Shown here: positions 25,773 through 33,398 of the stretch, piece after piece | Layout: every line of letters begins with the position of its first letter | Position numbering within the stretch: position 1 is the stretch's first letter | Origin: Streptococcus peroris ATCC 700780 | Lineage (GTDB): Bacteria > Bacillota > Bacilli > Lactobacillales > Streptococcaceae | Length of the DNA: 64,000 nucleotides | Assembly: GCF_000187585.1 (NCBI RefSeq) | Contig: NZ_GL732463.1 | Span: forward strand, 1,302,944 to 1,366,943 | Reading direction: 5' to 3' | The notes under the pieces: generated by a model | What the model was told of the DNA's origin: nothing | Databases searched by the model: none | The model's input: only the letters and a program-made list of their open reading frames with translations | Position numbers and translations under genes: made by a program

Positions 25773-28700
25773 ATGAATATTAGGAAATCAACAAAATATT
25801 CACTGTTGACAATTGGGATTTTAACCACTTTCCAATTAGGTCAAGTGCATGTTAAAGCTGATACAACTGATTTCTCAAATAACACAGTTGTTCAAAATCA
25901 GGATGAAAAAGCAACTTCATTAAATAAGATCACAAATCAAAAGAGTGAAGCCACTGCTAATGATAAGAAGGGGCCGGTTGCTGATGAGGGGAAGTCAGCA
26001 TCTTTAACACCAGCAGATTCTACCTCTACAACGGAAGTGGCAGAAAAGGAAGCAGACAAGTCTCCTGCTGAGAAGGAAGTTGCTGAAGAAAAATCAGTAG
26101 CAGAACAACCAAAAGCGGAACAACCTGTCCAAGAGCAACCAACAACTGAGCAACCAACAACTGAACAACCAACAACTGAACAGCCTAAGGTAGAACAACC
26201 AGCGGCTGAGACAACACCTGAAGAAGAGCTGAAAAAGTTGTCAGAGACACCTCAAGAGGGGGTAACGACTCCTAAAGATGAATCAGCAGCTCCTAGAGCT
26301 CGTCGTAGAAGAGCTGTAGCTAGCAATATAAAAGTCTATGAAGATGCAACCTACGGCAAGTATGTAAAAGCTACGGACTTCGGACTAGATACAACTGGTA
26401 AGGTTGAAGCAAGTGATGCTCTTCAAAAAGCTCTGAAAGCAGCCAATGAGGTTGAGGGTGGAGCTGCCGTAATGGTTTCAGGGAATGTCCTCTTGAAGAA
26501 AACCTTGGTGATCGATGAGAACTATAGTAATGTAAAAGGTTTGATTGGTAGCGGTCCAAGCCGTAACAATACAAAAATCTTGTTTGATAAAAAACAAGAT
26601 GGTGAACATGATCCGGAAACAAATCTGACGGATAATCGTTATGAATCAGCGATTCTCATTCAAAATAAGAACAACTTTACTGTTGGACGTTTGACTGTCG
26701 AGCACGCCTATGATTCATCAGACTACACAAAAGACAATGAATTTTACCGCAAAGGCAAGTCTTATTTTGGTCGTTCAAACGGGATCTACGTAAATGATTC
26801 TTCACATGTTACGATCAATGACGTTCGTGCTATGAAATTCAACAGAGCCGGTGTCTTCTTTGGTTCAAGTAAGGCGACAGCTCAAGAGTATGATGCTAGC
26901 GGTAGACCAATCCGTTACAGCAGTATCTCTGAGAAGGTTTCAAATGAAGTCAAGTCTATCGGAGATCCAGATGTTCCTATCATGGACGGTAACAAGGTAA
27001 CCAACTCTTTCCTTCATAACAACCGTGTTGCTGGTGTTATGTTCGGTTACCAACGTAATTTTCTTGTAGAAAATAACATCTTGTCATACAACGGTCATGT
27101 GTTGGACGGTGGTACTGGATATGGTGCTGCCTCAATGGCAGGGTCTTATAACGATGGCATTACCTATACTGGAAACTATACAAACTACAACTACCGTAAA
27201 GGCTTGGATATTCACGACGGGAATAAGATTCTCATCGAAAATAACGTTTCACTCGGGGACCGTTTGAATGGTATTGAGGTTTATAACCGTGCCAATCCGA
27301 TGACAGATGTCATTATTCGTAACAACAAGGTAACACAAGATCCAAACTCTAAGTTGGAAAACGACGATGATGATCCAGCTCGTTACCGTGGTTACACAGC
27401 CATCTCTATCCTGACAAATGAGAAAAACCATAAATGGACAAAACCCCTTGAAAAAGGTCGTTATGAAATATCAAATAATACGATTGACGGTTTAACAAAA
27501 CCATTTGAAAATGGACAACCGGGGACTTTTGGTATTCTCTTTAGAAATAATGAGGCTTCAAATAATTACAGTCTAAACATCGAAGGAAATAGCATCACTG
27601 GTGATTCAACAGACTATATCATCTCTGTCAACAACAATACTGCTCAAGCATCTAGAGGTGTTGAAGGTGGAGGATCAGGTGACATTACTATTGCAAGAAA
27701 TCAGGTTGAAGTAGATGATATCAAACAGTTACCGATTTACATCAACGATGATACAACCTATATAGCGAGTGTCCTTGACCCTGCTACTGGAAAACGTGTA
27801 AACAAGGTTACAAAAGTACCATTTACAAAGACCAGAGGAAGTATAAACATTGATAACAATGAGTTGACCGTATCGAAAATCAAGTCTAGATGGAAAAACG
27901 CGGTTGCGATTGAAAGTACAAATGCAGAATCTATAGGTGTCAATAGTAATACTTTTAAATATAAAGACAATGAACCATGGCAACGTTACGATGTCACTCG
28001 AAAAACAGACGGAGCAGTTATCAAAGATTTGATGCAAGCCTTCTTTGGGATTAACCGTCTAAACGACACTGTTAAAGTAACAGCTACAGACAATAAATTC
28101 ATCGCCGACACACCAAACAAGAACGGTTTCTTTAGACTATACAATGGTGATTGGGTGAACTTAAATGCCAAGAGTAATAGTGTCTTCCTTGGACGTAACA
28201 CTCTGGATGGTAAGCCGTTAGCTCCAGTAGATATCGTTGGTGATAAAACGGTTGAAACACTTCGTACAACAACAACGACAGAGTATATCATCGAAATTCG
28301 TGAGACAGATGAACTTCCTATCGGATTCAAAGAAACTGTACAAAAAGGTGTACCTGGTAAGAAAGTTAATGTTTACAAGATTACCAAAGTTGGTGATACA
28401 ATTGTAGGTCGTCAGATTGAATCTGAGGAAGTAATTCAAGAGCCTACGAGAGAAATCGTCTTGATTGGTACAGCTACAGAAACCTTTGAAACTGTTACTG
28501 AGAAAGAAACTGTTGCATACGAAACAGAGATCAGAAGGGACCCAACAAAACCAAAGACTTATCAATTTGAAAATCAAGCTGGTAAGAATGGTTCTGTTGA
28601 AAAGACTTATCAAATCAGAAAACTGAATGGTAAGGAAGCCGGTAAGACTTTGACGTCTGAAACGGTGATTGACCAACCAGTCAAACGCATTATCACAGTT

Positions 28701-31373
28701 GGTAGTGCAGTAGAAAAAGTTGAATACACTACTGAGGTTAAGGATGTTGACTTTGAAACTGTCATCGAATACGACTACACGAAACCAAAAGGCTACGAAG
28801 AGGTCCGTCAAGAAGGTGAAAAAGGTCGCATTGAAAGTCAATATAAACTTACCTACCTCAATGACAAACTCGTTGATCGTACCTTGGTCAATGAAAACAC
28901 CCTCAAAGAGAAGAAGAACAAGATCATTGTTAAAGGCCTAGGTGTGGTTGTATCGATCAGATCCGTAGTTGTTGTTGAAGAAAAAGACTTCAACAAAGTT
29001 ATCGAAAAGGATGAGACCCAACCAGAAGGCTACAGCAAGATTACTCAAGTCGGATCTCCTGGTACCATCACAACAACTTATGAAGTGACCTATGAGGACG
29101 ATGTCGAAGTTTCTCGTAAGGAAATCTCAAAAGTTGAGAATCCAAAAGCTGTTGACGAAATCACAGTAATCGGTACTTCTAAGATGACAGAACGTACATT
29201 GGATGAACAGGTTGACGTTCCATTCAAGACGATTTATGTCTCAGACAATACACTTCCAGCAGGAGAAAGTGTTGTCGATGAAGAAGGAACTCCAGGTCAA
29301 ATGATCCGTACCTTCTTGGTAAGCTATCGAAATGGTAAAGAAATCGGTCGTACTATCGTTTCGGAACACAAGGTTACAGATGCTGTCAATCGTGTCGTCC
29401 GTGTCGGTAATTCAACACCTATTGTTGAGACAACGGAACTTGTAGAAGAAACAGAAGTAATTGACTACAACACTGTTGAGAAATTTACAGACCAACTTCC
29501 TGCAGGAACAACTAAGATTATTCAGCCTGGCAAGAAGGGGCAGAGAACAAATCGCTATTCTGTAACGAAAGTAAATGGAGAAGAAACATCTCGTACGTTT
29601 GTAGAGTCTAACATGACAACAGAGCCAGTGGATGAGATTATCCAAGTCGGAACTCGTGTCAAAGAGATTAGAGAAGCTAGCGAAACAAGTCCAATTCCAT
29701 TTACCGTTAAGGTTCGTAAAGACACCACAAAGCCAATCGGTTATCGAGTGACTGAAGTAGAAGGTCAAGATGGAGAAAAGTCAGATCTTTATCAAGTAAC
29801 CTACATCAATGGTACCGAGACAAAACGTGAACATCTCAAGACAACAGTCGTAAGAGAAGCTATTGACAAGGTGATTGTTGAAGGAACTGGCGTAGAAAGA
29901 ACTCTCTTAGAGATTCAAGAAGATAAGATCGCCAGCATAACCGAACATCGCAATGATGACACTCTTCCAGAAGGCGAAACGCGGATTATCCAAGTTGGTG
30001 AAGAAGGTCTCCTTCGTAAGACAATCGAAAAACGATACTTCAATGATGAATTACGGTCTACAAGATTGGTAGAAAGTAAGCTTGTCACAGAAGCTACCCC
30101 AACGATTATCTTAGTCGGTACAAAACACGTGCCAACGATCAAGGTAGAGCAACATACTCAAATTGAGAATATTGCCTATAAGACCCAAAAGATCGAAGAT
30201 CCTGACCTACCAAAAGGAGAGACCAAGGTAGTGCAAGTAGGCCAAAATGGGATCGTAGAAAAAGTTTACCAACTGACCTACACAGACGGAGTCTTGACGA
30301 AGACAGACTTGATCAGCAGTAAGGAAGTTCAACAAGTCCAAGACGAGATTATCCATATCGGTACGCAAGTCACTGAAACTAAGGAAATCAACACAACAAG
30401 TCCAATTCCATACAATGTTATTATTCGTAAGGACAAGACCAAGCCAGTTGGATACAGTCTTGTTGAAGTAGAGGGGAAAGAAGGAACTCAAACAGACTAC
30501 TATCAAATAACTTACGTCAATGGTAAGGAAACCAAGCGTGAACATCTCAGAACTGTGAACACAACGCAACCTGTCGATAAGGTAGTTGTTGAGGGATCTG
30601 GTATTGAGCATACAGTCTTTGAGATTCAAGAGGAGCGAATCACAAGTCCGATTGAGTATCGTAACGATGGTACTTTGCCAAAAGGTGAAACGAAGCTTGT
30701 CCAAGAAGGCCAAGATGGTCTAATCCATAAGACAATCGAGAAGGAATTCTTCAATGACGAAGAACGTTCATCAAAACTAGTTGAAAGTAAAGTTGTCAGA
30801 GAGGCAGTCCCAACCATTATATTAGTAGGAACAAAACGAATTCCAACTATCACAACAGAAGAAATCTTCCAAGTAGAAGAGGTAGACTTTGAGAAACAAA
30901 CAGTTGAAAATGCATCATTAGCTAAAGGAACTACAAGGCTACTCCAAAAAGGGAAGCCAGGCAAACGTCAAGATGTCTATCGCCTGACTCTAGAGGACGG
31001 CGTTGTCATCAAGAAAGAGTTGATTCGCTCAGAAGTGCTTGAGAAACCCCAAACTGAGATTGTAGAAATTGGAACACTCGTTCAAAAACCCCAGCTTCAA
31101 ATCCCTACGGGCCAAGTGCCGGTTAGAAAATCAGAACAAAGACCATCAACACAAGCGGACAAGACGACCCCAATGATTCCATCACCTAAGCAGCTAGAAG
31201 AAAATCCGTTAGTGGTTACAACACAAAAGCCTCAGAAAACTGCTATTCAAGGAAATCAAGATAAGATGTTGCCAGAAACGGGAGAACAGTCACCTTGGTG
31301 GGTAAGTCTGCTTGGAAGCTTGATCTTGTTCTTAACATTTGTAGGCCTTATAGATAAAAAAGATGACTATTGA
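25773..31373 (+). CDS. Giant cell-wall-anchored beta-helix/G5 surface protein
   Basis: A sortase-anchored protein of 1866 residues from the ATG at 25773 (an in-frame TTG lies three codons upstream). It has a signal peptide of about 30 residues and a Glu/Gln/Pro/Thr linker with EQPTT repeats ending at a basic RRRRA around 180. A right-handed parallel beta-helix of about 600 residues (183 to about 800) is rich in Asn ladders such as NNRVAGVMFG. Twelve G5-like repeats of about 79 residues follow (about 828-1765). A Pro-rich spacer leads to LPETG near 1832, a hydrophobic helix and a charged tail. The helix resembles pectate-lyase-type folds and pneumococcal PfbA, suggesting glycan or host-matrix binding; catalytic activity is not evident. 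Confidence 0.85.
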   Translation: MNIRKSTKYSLLTIGILTTFQLGQVHVKADTTDFSNNTVVQNQDEKATSLNKITNQKSEATANDKKGPVADEGKSASLTPADSTSTTEVAEKEADKSPAEKEVAEEKSVAEQPKAEQPVQEQPTTEQPTTEQPTTEQPKVEQPAAETTPEEELKKLSETPQEGVTTPKDESAAPRARRRRAVASNIKVYEDATYGKYVKATDFGLDTTGKVEASDALQKALKAANEVEGGAAVMVSGNVLLKKTLVIDENYSNVKGLIGSGPSRNNTKILFDKKQDGEHDPETNLTDNRYESAILIQNKNNFTVGRLTVEHAYDSSDYTKDNEFYRKGKSYFGRSNGIYVNDSSHVTINDVRAMKFNRAGVFFGSSKATAQEYDASGRPIRYSSISEKVSNEVKSIGDPDVPIMDGNKVTNSFLHNNRVAGVMFGYQRNFLVENNILSYNGHVLDGGTGYGAASMAGSYNDGITYTGNYTNYNYRKGLDIHDGNKILIENNVSLGDRLNGIEVYNRANPMTDVIIRNNKVTQDPNSKLENDDDDPARYRGYTAISILTNEKNHKWTKPLEKGRYEISNNTIDGLTKPFENGQPGTFGILFRNNEASNNYSLNIEGNSITGDSTDYIISVNNNTAQASRGVEGGGSGDITIARNQVEVDDIKQLPIYINDDTTYIASVLDPATGKRVNKVTKVPFTKTRGSINIDNNELTVSKIKSRWKNAVAIESTNAESIGVNSNTFKYKDNEPWQRYDVTRKTDGAVIKDLMQAFFGINRLNDTVKVTATDNKFIADTPNKNGFFRLYNGDWVNLNAKSNSVFLGRNTLDGKPLAPVDIVGDKTVETLRTTTTTEYIIEIRETDELPIGFKETVQKGVPGKKVNVYKITKVGDTIVGRQIESEEVIQEPTREIVLIGTATETFETVTEKETVAYETEIRRDPTKPKTYQFENQAGKNGSVEKTYQIRKLNGKEAGKTLTSETVIDQPVKRIITVGSAVEKVEYTTEVKDVDFETVIEYDYTKPKGYEEVRQEGEKGRIESQYKLTYLNDKLVDRTLVNENTLKEKKNKIIVKGLGVVVSIRSVVVVEEKDFNKVIEKDETQPEGYSKITQVGSPGTITTTYEVTYEDDVEVSRKEISKVENPKAVDEITVIGTSKMTERTLDEQVDVPFKTIYVSDNTLPAGESVVDEEGTPGQMIRTFLVSYRNGKEIGRTIVSEHKVTDAVNRVVRVGNSTPIVETTELVEETEVIDYNTVEKFTDQLPAGTTKIIQPGKKGQRTNRYSVTKVNGEETSRTFVESNMTTEPVDEIIQVGTRVKEIREASETSPIPFTVKVRKDTTKPIGYRVTEVEGQDGEKSDLYQVTYINGTETKREHLKTTVVREAIDKVIVEGTGVERTLLEIQEDKIASITEHRNDDTLPEGETRIIQVGEEGLLRKTIEKRYFNDELRSTRLVESKLVTEATPTIILVGTKHVPTIKVEQHTQIENIAYKTQKIEDPDLPKGETKVVQVGQNGIVEKVYQLTYTDGVLTKTDLISSKEVQQVQDEIIHIGTQVTETKEINTTSPIPYNVIIRKDKTKPVGYSLVEVEGKEGTQTDYYQITYVNGKETKREHLRTVNTTQPVDKVVVEGSGIEHTVFEIQEERITSPIEYRNDGTLPKGETKLVQEGQDGLIHKTIEKEFFNDEERSSKLVESKVVREAVPTIILVGTKRIPTITTEEIFQVEEVDFEKQTVENASLAKGTTRLLQKGKPGKRQDVYRLTLEDGVVIKKELIRSEVLEKPQTEIVEIGTLVQKPQLQIPTGQVPVRKSEQRPSTQADKTTPMIPSPKQLEENPLVVTTQKPQKTAIQGNQDKMLPETGEQSPWWVSLLGSLILFLTFVGLIDKKDDY
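29650..31060 (+). repeat. 711-bp duplication of three G5 units
   Basis: G5 units 6-8 and 9-11 of the giant protein form two head-to-tail copies of a three-domain block. The same 16 bases, acaagtccaattccat, occur at 29685 and 30396, exactly 711 bases (237 codons) apart. The following protein segments stay parallel: KREHL in both, FEIQEE/LEIQED, and TIILVGTK closing each block. It looks like an in-frame segmental duplication that has since diverged. Confidence 0.8.
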
Positions 31374-31446
31374 AGCCGGTTTTTATCGAAAAAATAGAAA
31401 AATAACGAAATATTTTAAGAAAAATGCAAGAAAATGTACAAAAGGC

Positions 31447-31475
31447 TTGTCAATGGCTAAAAAAAATGATATGAT
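31447..31475 (+). promoter_or_regulatory. Promoter of the first Thr-stalk adhesin
   Basis: TTGTCA (31447-31452), a 17-base spacer and TATGAT (31470-31475) with TG one base upstream form a good promoter between the giant protein gene and the next adhesin. No clear terminator separates the two genes. Confidence 0.7.
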
Positions 31476-31509
31476 ACGTCTGATTAATTTTAAAAAAGGA
31501 GATTATGTG

Positions 31510-33198
31510 ATGAAGAAATCACAGCTTAGCGTAACGCGTATTTTAGCGTTTGTAAGTATTTTGGTTCTTTCATTGGCAACGCTTACGACAGTATTTGCTA
31601 CTGATGTTACCAACTATACTTTGAAAACAGAAGTCAAGGTTGATGGTAAACCATTAACTGCAGATACTAAGATCACGACGGGTCGTGTCTTAGAAGCAAC
31701 AAATTCACTGACTTTCCCAGACTCACAAAACATCAATGCTGGGGATACACTGACTTTGGATCTTCCAAAAGAATTGGAATTAGTTACTAAACTTGAATTT
31801 CCAATCCTTCACAGTAGTGGTCAAGTGGTTGGAAATGCTGTAACTGATCCAGCTACAGGAAAAGTTAAAATTACTTTCACTGACTACTTTTCTAAAAATC
31901 CCCAAAACAAAGTCATGTCTTTGAAATACTCAGTTCGTCCGAACGCAACAAATTTGAAAGAATCTGGTAAGTACACATTTAAGTTTGGTGAAGAAACTTA
32001 CCATGTAACCTATGAGCAATACGTAGGTACTCCAGGCGACTATGAGTATAAATATGGTTACCAAGACAAAGAAAACCCTAAACGTATCAAGTGGCGTATT
32101 CTTTTGAACGCTGTTCAAGATCAGTTGAACGGTTTAGTTATCACAGATGACTTCAGCGATCACGGTCAAGTTCTTGTAGAAGGTTCATTGCGTGCGGTTC
32201 GTTATGCAACTCAACCAAACAAAATCCAAAATGAAAATGAATTGTTCAAGTTGACTCCAACTGACAACTTCACTAAGAAAGCAGTGTTTGCAAGAAATGC
32301 GGCAGGTCAAATCACAGGATTCACATTCAACTTTGGTGACAACTACAAGTGGCCAATGTGGATTGAGTACACAACTGAACTGACAACTGACCTTCCAGCA
32401 AAGACTAAAGTAGCCAACACCTTGAAGTGGAAAGCCACTAATTTCCCTGAGGAACGTTCAATTACTAAGCTGACTCGTTTAGAAACTGGTTCAGGTTCAG
32501 GTGAAGGTGATAAAACATCTACAACTACAACGACGACTACAACAACCACAACAACCACCACTACAACAACGACAACGGCAGCCCCAACCACAACAACAAC
32601 GACAACGGTAGCTCCAACGACAACTACAACCACAACTGAGGCTCCAACTACAACAGTAACAGAAGCTCCAACTACAACAGTAACAGAAGCTCCAACTACA
32701 ACAGTAACAGAAGCTCCAACTACAACAGTAACAGAAGCTCCAACTACAACAGTAACAGAAGCTCCAACTACAACAGTAACAGAAGCTCCAACTACAACAG
32801 TAACTGAGGCTCCAACTACAACAGTAACAGAAGCTCCAACTACAACAGTAACAGAAGCTCCAACTACAACAGTAACTGAGGCTCCAACTACAACAGTAAC
32901 TGAGGCTCCAACAACCACAGTAACTGAAGCTCCAACTACAACAGTAACAGAAGCTCCAACTACAACAGTAACTGAGGCTCCAACAACAACAGTAACTGAG
33001 ACTCCAACTACAACAGTAACTAAGGCTTCAACTACAACGACTGTAGCGCCAGGTACAACAAGTACAACTTCAACAACTACAGAAGACAAACCAGGTCTTC
33101 CATTCACTGGTGAAGCTACTGGAGCAGCCTTAGTATTTGCAGGTGTGGTTATCTTGTCAGGTACTATTGTAATCAAACGCAAAGTTTCTAATAAATAA
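31510..33198 (+). CDS. Threonine-stalk LPFTG adhesin, first copy
   Basis: A 562-residue surface protein. The ATG at 31510 follows AAAGGAG with good spacing; an earlier in-frame start would lack a signal peptide. The signal peptide ends near TVFA-TD (about 30). Residues 31-336 resemble the Ig-like adhesin/collagen-binding fold of Cna-type MSCRAMMs (for example KRIKWRILLN...LNGLVITDDF). Residues 337 to about 525 are almost pure Thr with Pro/Val/Glu, including 16 copies of TTTVTEAP. LPFTG is near 530, then the membrane anchor and a Lys/Arg tail. The ligand is unknown. The stalk is a candidate for O-glycosylation and for copy-number variation. Confidence 0.82.
   Translation: MKKSQLSVTRILAFVSILVLSLATLTTVFATDVTNYTLKTEVKVDGKPLTADTKITTGRVLEATNSLTFPDSQNINAGDTLTLDLPKELELVTKLEFPILHSSGQVVGNAVTDPATGKVKITFTDYFSKNPQNKVMSLKYSVRPNATNLKESGKYTFKFGEETYHVTYEQYVGTPGDYEYKYGYQDKENPKRIKWRILLNAVQDQLNGLVITDDFSDHGQVLVEGSLRAVRYATQPNKIQNENELFKLTPTDNFTKKAVFARNAAGQITGFTFNFGDNYKWPMWIEYTTELTTDLPAKTKVANTLKWKATNFPEERSITKLTRLETGSGSGEGDKTSTTTTTTTTTTTTTTTTTTTAAPTTTTTTTVAPTTTTTTTEAPTTTVTEAPTTTVTEAPTTTVTEAPTTTVTEAPTTTVTEAPTTTVTEAPTTTVTEAPTTTVTEAPTTTVTEAPTTTVTEAPTTTVTEAPTTTVTEAPTTTVTEAPTTTVTEAPTTTVTETPTTTVTKASTTTTVAPGTTSTTSTTTEDKPGLPFTGEATGAALVFAGVVILSGTIVIKRKVSNK
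32647..33030 (+). repeat. 24-bp tandem repeat, 16 units (TTTVTEAP stalk)
   Basis: Sixteen uninterrupted 24-bp units span 32647-33030 and encode the octapeptide TTTVTEAP; the last two units drift to TETP and TKAS. Many adjacent units are identical in DNA, while others alternate between two versions (acagaa or actgag for Thr-Glu). This points to recent expansion and shuffling by slippage or unequal recombination. Confidence 0.95.
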
Positions 33199-33216
33199 TC
33201 GATAGAGATGATACTT

Positions 33217-33245
33217 AAAGAGAGGGATTCCCCTCTCTTTTTATT
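33217..33245 (+). terminator. Terminator after the first Thr-stalk adhesin
   Basis: A perfect 10-bp stem, AAAGAGAGGG (33217-33226) with CCCTCTCTTT (33231-33240), has the loop ATTC and runs into further Ts. Confidence 0.92.
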
Positions 33246-33309
33246 ATTTTAAACAATCGGTAAGCTCCAAACACAGCCAGCAGTTTAATACTGTCAAAAT
33301 TAAAAATAT

Positions 33310-33337
33310 TTGATAATTCTTATATTATTGCTATACT
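33310..33337 (+). promoter_or_regulatory. Promoter of the second Thr-stalk adhesin
   Basis: TTGATA (33310-33315), a 16-base spacer and TATACT (33332-33337) lie about 60 bases before the start codon. A second TATAAT at 33355 is also possible. Confidence 0.6.
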
Positions 33338-33398
33338 ATTTTAAAAAATTAGTGATATAATAAGGTTAAATAGAAAAAGGTTAAAAAGGGGTAGAAAG

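Noticed and set aside
25764-25775. TTG at 25764 as start of the giant surface protein
   Set aside because: AAAGGAG is only three bases before it; the ATG at 25773 gives a normal signal peptide with better spacing.
28218-28841. Minus-strand 207-codon frame inside the giant surface protein gene
   Set aside because: Antisense shadow of the G5 repeats; Cys/Phe-rich composition unlike real proteins here.
32647-33030. Possible CRISPR array
   Set aside because: Repeats are contiguous 24-bp units without spacers, inside a coding frame; no cas genes are present.
32343-33182. Long minus-strand open frame (Val-rich) opposite the first Thr stalk
   Set aside because: It is the mirror of the ACN/GAAGCTCCA repeats (poly-Val/VVVGASV); no start signals, and it arises from the repeat composition.
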